In this document: positions 16,118-24,155 of the stretch, piece by piece | How positions within the stretch are numbered: the first letter of the stretch is position 1 | Layout: each line of letters starts with the position of its first letter | Source of the DNA: Streptomyces sp. GESEQ-4 | GTDB taxonomy: Bacteria > Actinomycetota > Actinomycetes > Streptomycetales > Streptomycetaceae | DNA length: 64,000 nucleotides | NCBI RefSeq assembly: GCF_017948455.1 | Contig: NZ_JAFFSU010000001.1 | Location: 248,001 to 312,000 of the forward strand | Direction: 5' to 3' | Translations under genes and position numbers: made by a program | Notes under the pieces: generated by a model | Seen by the model: only the letters and a program-made list of their open reading frames with translations | What the model was told of the DNA's origin: nothing | Databases searched by the model: none

Positions 16118-16963
16118 GTGCCCGAGCAAGCCGATCAGGACCTGGTGCTGTACGAGGTCGACGAGGACGGAGTCGCCACCCTCACCCTCAACAGGCCCGA
16201 ACGCAAGAACGCCTGGAGCATCCCCATGGAGCGCCGCTTCTTCGCGCTCCTGGAGGAGGCCGCACACGACCCGTCGGTGAAGGTCGTGATCATCACGGGC
16301 TCGGGCCGGGCGTTCTGCCCCGGCATGGACGTCCAGCGGCTGGAGCAGAACTCCCAGCCCGGCCAGTCCCTCAATCTCCAGGCCCGGGTGCCGATGTACA
16401 GCAAGCGCGACATGCCGAAGCCGCTCATCGCCGCCATCAACGGCGCCTGCGCGGGCATCGGCCTGGTCCAGGCCCTCATCTGCGACATCCGCTTCGCCGC
16501 CCGAGGAGCCCGCTTCACCACTGCCTTCACCCGCCGGGGCCTGGCGGGCGAGTACAACATGCCGTACGTCCTGCCCCGCGTCGTCGGCCTGGAGAACGCC
16601 CTCGACCTCCTGCTCTCCGGCCGCGTCTTCGACGCCGACGAGGCAAAGGAACTCGGGCTCGTCAGCCGGGTCGTGGAGCCCGAGGACCTGCTCGACGCGG
16701 CCCGCGCCTACGCCCGCGACATCGCCCGCAACTGCTCGCCGCGCGCCATGGCCGTCGTACGCCATCAGGTGTACGGCGATCTGGACCGGCCGTTCGAGGA
16801 GGCGCTGGCCCGCTCGTACTCGGCCATGGAGTTCTTCGCCGGGTCGCCGGACTTCCGTGAGGGCGTGGCGAGCTTCGTGGAGAAGCGGGAGCCGAAGTTC
16901 GAGGGGCTGCCCGCCGACTTCGATCCCGAGGACGCCACCCGCGACGCGTTTCTGCCGTACTGA
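16118..16963 (+). CDS. enoyl-CoA hydratase/isomerase family protein
   Basis: A 281-residue crotonase-fold protein: LTLNRPERKNAWSIPME, oxyanion-hole loop AFCPGMDVQRLE, AAINGACAGIGLVQAL, and FTRRGLAGEYNMPYVLPR with one Glu in the active-site segment. This is close in pattern to the gene at 21388 and suggests the same subfamily. The GTG start (16118) is 4 bases after the thioesterase stop. It lies directly before the two MaoC-type genes, so this operon offers two kinds of hydratase. Confidence 0.93.
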   Translation: MPEQADQDLVLYEVDEDGVATLTLNRPERKNAWSIPMERRFFALLEEAAHDPSVKVVIITGSGRAFCPGMDVQRLEQNSQPGQSLNLQARVPMYSKRDMPKPLIAAINGACAGIGLVQALICDIRFAARGARFTTAFTRRGLAGEYNMPYVLPRVVGLENALDLLLSGRVFDADEAKELGLVSRVVEPEDLLDAARAYARDIARNCSPRAMAVVRHQVYGDLDRPFEEALARSYSAMEFFAGSPDFREGVASFVEKREPKFEGLPADFDPEDATRDAFLPY

Positions 16964-16981
16964 CCGAGGAGACGACGAGAC

Positions 16982-17422
16982 ATGACAGGGCAGCCATTCC
17001 CCGTCGAGGCCGGGCACATCATGATGTTCGCCCGCGCCATCGGCGACGAGAACCCGGAATACGAGCGGTTCGCGCCGCCGACGTTCGCCATGGCGAGCGC
17101 GCACTACGACCCGGAGTACCACCTGCGTCCCAAGCCGGGACAGGAGTGGTTCGGCTCCGGAGGCGGCCCCGGGACGATGCCCGAGGGCGGCGGAGGACTC
17201 CACGCCGAGCAGCACTTCGAGTACCACCGCCCGGTACGCGCGGGGGAGACGCTGTACGCGCACACCGTGCCCGGGCGCAGCTGGGAGAAGCGGGGCCGCA
17301 CCGGGCTGCTGCTGTTCAGCGAGCGGATCACCGAATACCGGGACGCCGACGGCGAGAAGGTCGTCACCGCCCTGACCGTGGCCGTCGTCCCCGAGGGCCC
17401 CGCCACCCGGAAGGACTCGTGA
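16982..17422 (+). CDS. MaoC/FAS1-type dehydratase N-terminal domain protein
   Basis: A single-domain hot-dog protein of 146 residues: FPVEAGHIMMFARAIGDENPEYE is the FAS1-type dehydratase N-terminal motif, followed by GGGGLHAEQHFEYHRPVRAGETL. It lacks the D-x-N-P-x-H catalytic motif, which the next gene has; the two overlap as TGATG. Two-subunit MaoC hydratases of this layout (a non-catalytic plus a catalytic hot-dog, as in ChsH1/ChsH2-type enzymes) hydrate bulky enoyl-CoAs, so a heterodimer is likely. Confidence 0.9.
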   Translation: MTGQPFPVEAGHIMMFARAIGDENPEYERFAPPTFAMASAHYDPEYHLRPKPGQEWFGSGGGPGTMPEGGGGLHAEQHFEYHRPVRAGETLYAHTVPGRSWEKRGRTGLLLFSERITEYRDADGEKVVTALTVAVVPEGPATRKDS

Positions 17423-17838
17423 TGCACGTCGACGACATCAAGGCCGGCGAGACCCGCGAGAGCGTGCTCGTCGAGGACCTGAAACGCACCCGGATCGTCC
17501 AGTACGCGGGTGCGTCCGGGGACTTCAACCCCCTGCACACCGACGAGCTGTTCGCCAAGCAGACCGCGGGCTACCCCGGCGTCTTCGCCCACGGCATGCT
17601 CACCATGGGCATGACCGGACGGGTGCTCACCGACTGGGTCGGCATCGAGTCGCTGCTGACCTTCGGCGTGCGCTTCAAGGCCCAGGTGTGGCCCGGTGAC
17701 ACCCTCACCGCCACGGCCACGGTCGAGTCCGTCGAGGACACACCGGCCGGTCCGGTCGCCCACTTCTCCCTGCGCACGGTGAACCAGGACGGCGGCGAGG
17801 TGGTCACCGGCACCGCGACGGCCCGCCTGGAGCCCTGA
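17422..17838 (+). CDS. MaoC family (R)-enoyl-CoA hydratase
   Basis: A 138-residue hot-dog hydratase with the intact catalytic motif YAGASGDFNPLHTDELFAKQ (the Asp and His of D-x-N-P-x-H) and GVFAHGMLTMGMTGRVLTDW. Its ATG shares bases with the upstream stop (TGATG, 17420-17424), implying coupled 1:1 synthesis with the partner at 16982. It would hydrate trans-2-enoyl-CoA to a 3-hydroxyacyl-CoA. Confidence 0.93.
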   Translation: MHVDDIKAGETRESVLVEDLKRTRIVQYAGASGDFNPLHTDELFAKQTAGYPGVFAHGMLTMGMTGRVLTDWVGIESLLTFGVRFKAQVWPGDTLTATATVESVEDTPAGPVAHFSLRTVNQDGGEVVTGTATARLEP

Positions 17839-17841
17839 ACC

Positions 17842-19287
17842 GTGGACCGCCCAGGCGCAGTCGAGCAGGACACCTGGACCGCTATGGTCAACCGCGCCTA
17901 CGACCACGCACGCCCCGCCACCCGGTTCGGCGGCGAGTGCTGGACCGGACGCGAACTCCTCGACCGGGCGGGCGGCGCCGCCGACTGGCTCGACTCACTC
18001 GGCCTCGCAACCGGTGAACCCGTCCCCGCCCTCATCGCCACCTCCGCCGACGCCCTCGCCCTGGTGATCGGCGGCGCGGGCTCCGGACACCCCCTGGCAC
18101 CGCTCGGGGTGCGGATGACGCCGTACGAGATCGCGGCGGTGGTCTCGGCGGGCACGTCAGAAGTCATGGTCGTCCAGGCAGAGTTCGCGCACCTCGGTGA
18201 CGAAGTCGCCCACCTCACCGGCCGCAAGACGGTCGTGATACCCGAACTGCCTTGTATCTCCAGGTCACTTACAGCTGCTCCGGACGAACTCGCCGCCGTC
18301 CTGCACACCTCCGGCACGACGGGAGCACCCAAGCCCGTCCCCATGAGCCAACGCCGGCTCGCCGCCCGCGCACGCGTCAACGGCGGACTCTGCGCGCTGG
18401 ACGCCGACAGCTTCTACGGCGGCAGCGCGCCCTTCCACCACATCGCGGGCCTGGGCAACATCGCCGTCGCGCTCGCCGCCGGAGCACTGATCACCGGGCT
18501 GCCGCGGTTCACCGTCGACGGCTGGGCCCGGCTCCGCGAACTCGGCACCACGCACACCAGCATGGTCCCCGCCATGCTGGAGACGCTGCTGGCCGCCGGA
18601 CAGGCCCGGCACGAGAGCCTGCGCGTCCTCCAGTACGGCGGTGCGCCCATCCGCCCCGGCACGCTGCGGCGGACGTACGAGCAGATGCCCGGGGTCCGGA
18701 TGCTCAACATGTTCGGGCAGACCGAGGGCTCACCGATCAGCGTGCTCACCCCGGACGACCATCGCGAGGCCATCGCCGGGCGCACCGAGTTGCTGCGGTC
18801 CGTCGGACGGGCGGCGCCCGGCGTCGAGTTGCGGGTGCGGGACCCCGGGCCGGACGGGATCGGCGAGATCGACGCCCGCGCGGACCATTTCTTCCGGATC
18901 GACGAAGCGGGCTGGCTGCGCAGCGGCGATCTGGGGCGGGTCTCGGCGGACGGCTATCTCTATCTCGCCGGGCGGCAGACCGACATGATCATTCGGGGCG
19001 GGGAGAACGTCCATCCACTGGAGGTGGAGACCGTCCTCGCCGCCCATCCCGATGTCGCCGACGTGGCGGTCACCGGCGTACCGGACGACCGCCTCGGGCA
19101 GACGGTCGTCGCCTTCGTCGTCGCCGCCGACCCCACCGCACCGCCCGGACCGGACACGCTCAGGGCGTACGCCCGCGCCAGGCTGTCCGGCTTCAAGGTC
19201 CCCGTCCGCTGGAGCTTCGTCGCCGACCTGCCGCGCAACGCCAACGGCAAGGTGCTGCGCCGCAGTCTGAGCAGGAGAGTGACATGA
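17842..19287 (+). CDS. class I adenylate-forming enzyme (acyl-CoA synthetase)
   Basis: A 481-residue AMP-binding protein. The P-loop-like motif is VLHTSGTTGAPKPV, later FGQTEGSPISVLTP and YLAGRQTDMIIRGGENVHPL (hinge region), and the C-terminal PRNANGKVLRRSL carries the catalytic Lys. The usual Gly after PK is a Pro, a minor departure. It likely activates the free acid substrate of the pathway with ATP and CoA. The GTG start is 3 bases after the MaoC stop. Confidence 0.92.
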   Translation: MDRPGAVEQDTWTAMVNRAYDHARPATRFGGECWTGRELLDRAGGAADWLDSLGLATGEPVPALIATSADALALVIGGAGSGHPLAPLGVRMTPYEIAAVVSAGTSEVMVVQAEFAHLGDEVAHLTGRKTVVIPELPCISRSLTAAPDELAAVLHTSGTTGAPKPVPMSQRRLAARARVNGGLCALDADSFYGGSAPFHHIAGLGNIAVALAAGALITGLPRFTVDGWARLRELGTTHTSMVPAMLETLLAAGQARHESLRVLQYGGAPIRPGTLRRTYEQMPGVRMLNMFGQTEGSPISVLTPDDHREAIAGRTELLRSVGRAAPGVELRVRDPGPDGIGEIDARADHFFRIDEAGWLRSGDLGRVSADGYLYLAGRQTDMIIRGGENVHPLEVETVLAAHPDVADVAVTGVPDDRLGQTVVAFVVAADPTAPPGPDTLRAYARARLSGFKVPVRWSFVADLPRNANGKVLRRSLSRRVT

Positions 19288-20390
19288 CACGCGAATCCGC
19301 GGGCGTCGACCCGCACCGGCTGGATGTGCTGCTGCGCAGGATCAGGCTGGAGGTGGAGCACGGCCCGCTGCCGTCCACACAGGTCGCCGTCGCCCACGCG
19401 GGGAAGTTGGTGGCTTTCGAGACCTGGGGGGAGGCCCGGCCGGGCACCCGCTACATCCTGCAGTCCGTGGGCCGGTCGATCGTCGCGGGCGCGGTGTGGA
19501 AGCTGATCGGCGACGGCCTGCTCGACCTCGGGGAGCAAGTCGCCGCGATCATCCCGGAGTTCGCGCCCAACGGGAAGGAGACGGTGACGGTCGAGCAGGT
19601 GCTCACCCACACCGCCGGCTTCCCCTTCGCGCCGCTCGGCCATCCGAAGATGCTCGACCGCGAGCAGCGCCTGGCCGCCTTCGGCCGCTGGCGGCTCGAC
19701 TACCCGCCGGGCAGCCGTTTCCAGTTCCATCTCACCTCGGCCGCCTGGCTGATCGCGGAGATCGTGGAGCGCCGGACGGGCCTGCCCTTCGCCGACCATC
19801 TCCGCGAGCGGATCGTCGGTCCGCTGGGCCTGGCGTCGATCGAGCTGGGCGTACCGGTGGACCAACAGCCCGGCACGGTCGCCCCGATGACGGCCACCGA
19901 TCGCACCGACGACGACCAGAAGCCCGACCCCTGGGGTCCCTGGTATCTGTCCGACCCTGAGGTGCTGGCGGCGGGCGAGCCGAGTCACGCGCTCGTCGCC
20001 ACCGCCGCCGATGTCGCCCTGTACTTCCAGGCGCTGGAGCACTCGGGCCTGTGGAAGCCGGAGGCGGTGGCCGAGGGCACCCGGATTCGGCTGACCGAGC
20101 ATCCCTACGGCGACCAGGTCTACGGCGGCGGGGGCAGCCGGCGGACGAGCATGGGGCTGTTCGTCACCGTCGCCGGACCCGACGCGGGCAGCGGGCTGCC
20201 GTCCACCGGCTCGCCGTCACTCTTCGGGAACGCCGGAGCCGCCTATCAACTGGGCTTCATGGACCCGGAGACGGGGGTGTCCTTCGCGCTGCTGAGCAAC
20301 GGCTACCCGCTCGCCGGCTACGACCACTCGCGGCGCGGTACGGCCTTCATGACGAACGTCGCCGATCTGGCGGCCGACCTCACGGACTGA
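19284..20390 (+). CDS. beta-lactamase-fold serine hydrolase-like protein with altered active site
   Basis: A 368-residue member of the class C beta-lactamase/esterase family, with EQVLTHTAGFP, IVERRTGLPFADHLRERIVG and LGFMDPETGVSFALLSNGYP as in active relatives. The nucleophile region reads ILQSVGRSIVAG: Ser61 is present, but the S-x-x-K Lys is Arg64. The usual Y-S-N motif aligns with FQFHLTS, with Phe148 in place of Tyr. No signal peptide is seen. The ATG overlaps the ligase stop (ATGA). It may have changed chemistry, or may bind rather than hydrolyse a substrate; an intracellular esterase remains possible. Confidence 0.85.
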   Translation: MTRESAGVDPHRLDVLLRRIRLEVEHGPLPSTQVAVAHAGKLVAFETWGEARPGTRYILQSVGRSIVAGAVWKLIGDGLLDLGEQVAAIIPEFAPNGKETVTVEQVLTHTAGFPFAPLGHPKMLDREQRLAAFGRWRLDYPPGSRFQFHLTSAAWLIAEIVERRTGLPFADHLRERIVGPLGLASIELGVPVDQQPGTVAPMTATDRTDDDQKPDPWGPWYLSDPEVLAAGEPSHALVATAADVALYFQALEHSGLWKPEAVAEGTRIRLTEHPYGDQVYGGGGSRRTSMGLFVTVAGPDAGSGLPSTGSPSLFGNAGAAYQLGFMDPETGVSFALLSNGYPLAGYDHSRRGTAFMTNVADLAADLTD

Positions 20391-20405
20391 GTGGGCTGAG
20401 CGGTG

Positions 20406-21206
20406 TCAGTCGATCAGTTCGAGGACGGTCTTCGGGCCGGCCGAGTTCACCACGTCGTCGGCGCTGGAGATGTGCCGCTGCCACAGCTTCTCGGCCTCGT
20501 CGGCCTTGCCGGACTCGATCAGCCCGACCAGCCGGACATGCGCGCGATGACCCTTGAGCGCCTGGGCCTTCTGGGTCTCGGTGTCCGTGGCGGCCGCGGT
20601 GTACGAGGCGTTCGCCCGGTCGACGATGGTGCGCAGCATGCCGCACAGCAGGATCAGGGTCTGGTTGCCGGTGAGCTCGACCAGCAGGGCGTGGAAGGCG
20701 TCTTGAGCGTCCACGAGCGCGAGCGGGTCGTCCAGCACGGACTTCTCGGCGGCCACCGCGTCACGCAGCCGCTTGATGTCGTCCGCCGTGTGCTTGACGG
20801 CGAGCTGGCGGGCGCACGGCGGCTCGATGAGCGCGGCGGCGCGGTAGACGTCGCCGAGGGTGGCGCCGCGGTACTCGAGGATCAGACCGGCGAAGCGGGC
20901 CGCGACATCGGCGTCCGGCGCGCTCACCCGGGCGCCGCCGTGGGCGCCGCGGCGCACCGTGATCAGCGACTCCGACTCCAGGACACGGAAGGCCTCACGC
21001 AGGGTCGGCCGGGAGATGCCGAACTGCTCCATCAGCCCCGACTCCGGCGGCAGAGCGTCGTCGGGCTTCAGCTCGCCCCGCACGATCTGGCGGCGCAGAT
21101 GCGCGGCGACCAGCTCGGCCGTCTTCGGTACGCGCACCTGGCGTCCGACGCGGGCGCGGGAGGGGGCGGGCATGGGGGGCGCTTCTGCGCGGGCTGCCTC
21201 GGCCAC
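20406..21206 (-). CDS. FadR/GntR family transcriptional regulator
   Basis: A 266-residue GntR regulator. The winged helix-turn-helix is VAAHLRRQIVRGELKPDDAL followed by PPESGLMEQFGISRPTLREAFRVLESESLI, and the FCD-type helical domain has DAQDAFHALLVELTGNQTL. The GTG start at 21204-21206 is preferred because GAGGAG lies 8 bases upstream; a longer reading has no such site. It is the only regulator within the acyl-CoA genes proper, divergent from the hydratase at 21388, and the likely controller of the AT-rich promoter motifs, with an acyl-CoA or free acid as effector (inference). Confidence 0.93.
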   Translation of the reverse strand: MAEAARAEAPPMPAPSRARVGRQVRVPKTAELVAAHLRRQIVRGELKPDDALPPESGLMEQFGISRPTLREAFRVLESESLITVRRGAHGGARVSAPDADVAARFAGLILEYRGATLGDVYRAAALIEPPCARQLAVKHTADDIKRLRDAVAAEKSVLDDPLALVDAQDAFHALLVELTGNQTLILLCGMLRTIVDRANASYTAAATDTETQKAQALKGHRAHVRLVGLIESGKADEAEKLWQRHISSADDVVNSAGPKTVLELID

Positions 21207-21343
21207 GGCGGAGTCTCCTCGCTGACGATGTGTGCCGTATATAGCAAAATGAATCTGCTTAATGTATCGAGGGTACCAGGTCAAGGGGTCGGTGATCGCG
21301 GTCGGGCGGCCCCGGATCTGGCGTCCGTCCACCCCTTGGGTAT

Positions 21344-21360
21344 ATAGATGATTCATCTAT
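21344..21360. promoter_or_regulatory. 17-bp palindrome between the regulator and hydratase genes
   Basis: ATAGATGA-T-TCATCTAT is a perfect palindrome with 8-bp arms around one base. It is followed by two copies of TCTATTTTG (starting about 21356 and 21370), directly before the SD GGAG and ATG 21388. A second AT-rich block with AAATGAATCTGCTTAATG lies near 21246-21263, closer to the regulator start. It is a strong candidate operator for the FadR-type protein. Confidence 0.7.
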
Positions 21361-21387
21361 CTATTTTGTGTCTATTTTGGAGACGCG

Positions 21388-22176
21388 ATGGTGATCCTCT
21401 CCGACCTCACCGACGACGGGGTCATGCTGCTGACCCTCAACCGGCCCGAGCGGCACAACGCCTGGACCCTGGAGATGGAGCTGCTCTACAACGAGCTGTT
21501 CGACCGCGCCGAGTCCGATCCCGACGTACGGGCCGTGGTACTCACCGGCGCCGGGCGCAGCTTCTGCCCCGGGATGGACATGAGCGTGCTCGACGGGGCG
21601 TCCTCCGGGGCCAAGCCGTGGCCGACCGATCAGCTGCCGCCGCGCACCCGGCCGATGACCTTCCCGAAGCCCGTCGTGGCCGCGATCAACGGTGCCTGCG
21701 CCGGTATCGGCTTCAACCAGGCGCTGATGTGCGATGTGCGGTTCGCCGTGCCGGGCGCCCGGTTCGCCGCCGCGTTCAGTGCGCGCGGGCTGGTCGCGGA
21801 GGACGGGGTGTCCTGGATTCTGCCCCGGCTGGTCGGCTATGGGAACGCCAGCGATCTGCTGCTGTCCTCGCGCCGGATCGAGGGGCCGGAGGCGCTGGCG
21901 ATGGGGCTGGTCAACCGTCTCGTCGAGCCGGAGGAGCTCTTGCCTGCGGCACTCGCGTACGCCACCGAACTCGCCCGCTCCGCCAGCCCGTACGCGATGT
22001 CCCTGATCAAGCGGCAGCTCGCTGACGACCAGGCGCGCGGCTTCGTGGCGAGCCGGGACAGTGCGGCCGCCCTGCTGGCCACGGCGAAACGCGCCCCCGA
22101 CTACCGGGAGGGCGTGCGCAGCTTCATCGAGCGACGGCAGCCGGAGTTCGCCGCGCTGGGTGAGGCGGCGTCGTGA
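21388..22176 (+). CDS. enoyl-CoA hydratase/isomerase family protein
   Basis: A 262-residue crotonase-fold protein with LTLNRPERHNAWTLEME, SFCPGMDMSVLDG, AAINGACAGIGFNQALMCDV and FSARGLVAEDGVSWILPR. Very similar in its active-site blocks to the protein at 16118, so the two may be paralogues acting at successive turns. Start supported by GGAG 6-9 bases upstream. It overlaps the next gene by GTGA. Confidence 0.93.
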   Translation: MVILSDLTDDGVMLLTLNRPERHNAWTLEMELLYNELFDRAESDPDVRAVVLTGAGRSFCPGMDMSVLDGASSGAKPWPTDQLPPRTRPMTFPKPVVAAINGACAGIGFNQALMCDVRFAVPGARFAAAFSARGLVAEDGVSWILPRLVGYGNASDLLLSSRRIEGPEALAMGLVNRLVEPEELLPAALAYATELARSASPYAMSLIKRQLADDQARGFVASRDSAAALLATAKRAPDYREGVRSFIERRQPEFAALGEAAS

Positions 22177-22745
22177 CCCGCGCGGAGCTGCCTCTGCACC
22201 GTCGCACGATCACCATCAGCGCCTACGAGGAGGACGGCGGCGGCGAGCTGTCCGTCGAGGCGGAACTGGCCGACGTACGGCCGCGGGAGGACGCGTCGGC
22301 CGCGACGGTCCACCGGATGGTGCTGGCCGTGAGGGTTCGGCTCGCGGACATGGTCATCGTGGACGCCGACGCGGACATGCGGACGTTTCCGCATGCCGAA
22401 TGCCCGTTGATCGTCCCGGCGTTCGAGGGTCTGGTCGGGTTGAGTGTGGCCGCGGGGTTCAATCGGGCGATCCAGGGGCGGTTTCGGGGGACCTCGGGCT
22501 GCACTCATCTGTACGAGCTTGCCCGTGCGCTGGGGCCCGCCGTCGTGCAGGCCGCGATCTCGGCGAATGCGCGGCGGCGGGATTCGGGGCGGCCGTCTCA
22601 TGGTCCGCGCTCCACCGCCGGCGTCCTCAACAGCTGCCATATCTGGGCGCCGGACGGTGTGGGGTTGCGGAAGTTGGATGCGGGGTGGCGGCCGGGGGAG
22701 GGGCCGGTGCCGGTGCCGGAGGTTGAAGCGTTCGAGGGGCGTTAG
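22173..22745 (+). CDS. DUF2889 domain protein
   Basis: A 190-residue protein matching the DUF2889 pattern: an N-terminal beta-rich part (LHRRTITISAYEEDGGGELSVEAELADVRP), HRMVLAVRVRLADMVIVDADADMRTFP, and GTSGCTHLYELARALGPAVVQA with the conserved Cys-Thr-His-Leu. The GTG start overlaps the hydratase stop (22173-22176). I know of no established biochemical function for this family; tight coupling to a hydratase suggests a role in the same acyl-CoA pathway. Confidence 0.85.
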   Translation: MTRAELPLHRRTITISAYEEDGGGELSVEAELADVRPREDASAATVHRMVLAVRVRLADMVIVDADADMRTFPHAECPLIVPAFEGLVGLSVAAGFNRAIQGRFRGTSGCTHLYELARALGPAVVQAAISANARRRDSGRPSHGPRSTAGVLNSCHIWAPDGVGLRKLDAGWRPGEGPVPVPEVEAFEGR

Positions 22746-22763
22746 CTGCGCCGGTAGGGTTGT

Positions 22764-22845
22764 TCGCTGGCTGCGGGGCGGTGGGGGCTGGTCGCGCCCA
22801 CGCGGCGGAGCCGCAAATTAACACAGCCCCGCGCCCCTAACGGGG
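22764..22845 (+). repeat. dispersed intergenic hairpin repeat, copy B (long form)
   Basis: Begins TTCGCTGGCTGCGGGGCGGT then GGGGGCTGGTCGCGC as in copy A, but CAGTT is replaced by an insert (CCACGCGGCGGAGCCGC with an AT-rich tail) before CCCCGCGCCCC. It ends in the hairpin CCCC-TAAC-GGGG, which reaches into the last codons of the convergent dehydrogenase. Same long form as copy F. Confidence 0.8.
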
Positions 22846-24051
22846 CTCTCTCGGCAGCCCCAATACCCGCTCCGCGAGGATGTTCCGCTGTACCTGGGAC
22901 GTGCCGGCGTAGATCGTGCCGGAGCGGGCGATGAGGTAGGTCGTTGACCAGGATGCCGAGGAGTTCGCGGCGCCGGGGTCGTCGGTGCGGTAGGTGCGTA
23001 GGGGTGGGCGGCCCTGTGGGACCTGGGCGTGGAGGCCCATGATGTCCATCGCCAGGTCGGTGACCTCGGTGTGGTACTCGCTCCAGTACAGCTTGGCGAT
23101 CGACGTCTCCGGGCCGGGCTCGGCGCCCTTGAGCCAGCCGGTGAGGATGCGGTAGCCGAGGAAGCGCATGATCTCGACCTTGGACCAGCACCAGGCGATG
23201 CGCTGCCGTACGACGGGATCCTGGTCCTTGCCGTACTGGCGGGCGAGTTCGACGAGACGCTCTACCTCGGCCTTGAACAGGATCGGGTTGGTCGCGGCCT
23301 CCTCCCCGCGCTCCACGCCGAGCAGGCTCTGGGCGACCGTCCAGCCGTTGTCGACGCCGCCCACAACGAGGTCGGCCCGGGTGCGGGCGCCGGTGAAGAA
23401 GACCTCGTTGAAGTGGAGCTGGCCGCTCATCATGCGGAACGGGCGGACCTCGACGCCGGGTTGGCCGAGGGGGACGAGGAGGAAGGAGATGCCGCGGTGC
23501 TTGGGGGCGTCGCGGTCCGTGCGGGCCAGGACGAAGATCCAGTCGCAGTGGTGGGCGCCCGAGGTCCACACCTTCTGGCCGTCGATCACCCAGTCGTCGC
23601 CGTCGCGTACGGCCCTGGTGGTGAGCGAGGCGAGGTCGGAGCCCGCGTCCGGCTCGGAGTAGCCCTGGCACCAGGTGTCCTCGCCGCTGAGGATGCGCGG
23701 CAGGAAGTGGCTCTTCTGCTCCTCCGTCCCCCAGCGCAACAGGGTGTTCGCCAGCATCTTCACGCCGAACGTGTCCTGTGGCAGCCCGAACGGCACGCCC
23801 GCCAGCGCCAGTTCCTCCATCAGGACGACCTGGTGGAGCTTGGAGAGGCCGAGGCCGCCGTACTCCTCGGGCCAGGTGAGCGAGAGGTAGCCGCGCTCCG
23901 CGAGCCGCCCCCGCCAGTCGCGGGCGAAGGCCCACGCGGCCTCCTCGTCGAGGGCGCCGATGCCGTGCCAGTCGGCCGGAAGGGCGTCCGCGAGGAACGC
24001 CTTGACCTCGCTCCGGAACGCCTGGGTCTGAGGGGGATAAGTGATGTCCAC
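22837..24051 (-). CDS. acyl-CoA dehydrogenase
   Basis: A 404-residue acyl-CoA dehydrogenase: YPPQTQAFRSEVKAFLADAL, LTWPEEYGGLGLSKLHQ, GYSEPDAGSDLASLTTRAV, and the C-terminus GTIYAGTSQVQRNILAERVL. Start is GTG 24049-24051 with AGGAGA upstream. It is a single gene divergent from the SDR/thiolase operon. It is of large-subunit type with no adjacent small subunit, so it may be a homomer or may pair with the product of 632-1768. Confidence 0.93.
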   Translation of the reverse strand: MDITYPPQTQAFRSEVKAFLADALPADWHGIGALDEEAAWAFARDWRGRLAERGYLSLTWPEEYGGLGLSKLHQVVLMEELALAGVPFGLPQDTFGVKMLANTLLRWGTEEQKSHFLPRILSGEDTWCQGYSEPDAGSDLASLTTRAVRDGDDWVIDGQKVWTSGAHHCDWIFVLARTDRDAPKHRGISFLLVPLGQPGVEVRPFRMMSGQLHFNEVFFTGARTRADLVVGGVDNGWTVAQSLLGVERGEEAATNPILFKAEVERLVELARQYGKDQDPVVRQRIAWCWSKVEIMRFLGYRILTGWLKGAEPGPETSIAKLYWSEYHTEVTDLAMDIMGLHAQVPQGRPPLRTYRTDDPGAANSSASWSTTYLIARSGTIYAGTSQVQRNILAERVLGLPREPR

Positions 24052-24155
24052 CTGCGCTGTCTCCTCTCGCGGACGGGGGCTCGCCTTATTGATACTTTCA
24101 GCGTAATAGGTTATCTATTTAAGTGGAATAGCGTCGAGCCAGGGGACGGGCGGGC
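24052..24155. promoter_or_regulatory. AT-rich divergent promoter
   Basis: About 24089-24130 is AT-rich, with ATAGGTTATCTAT (24107-24119), an imperfect inverted repeat (ATAG/CTAT arms) resembling half of the 21344 palindrome, and nearby TTGATACTTTCAG. It drives the dehydrogenase to the left and the SDR/thiolase operon to the right. Similarity to the 21344 site is suggestive only. Confidence 0.45.
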
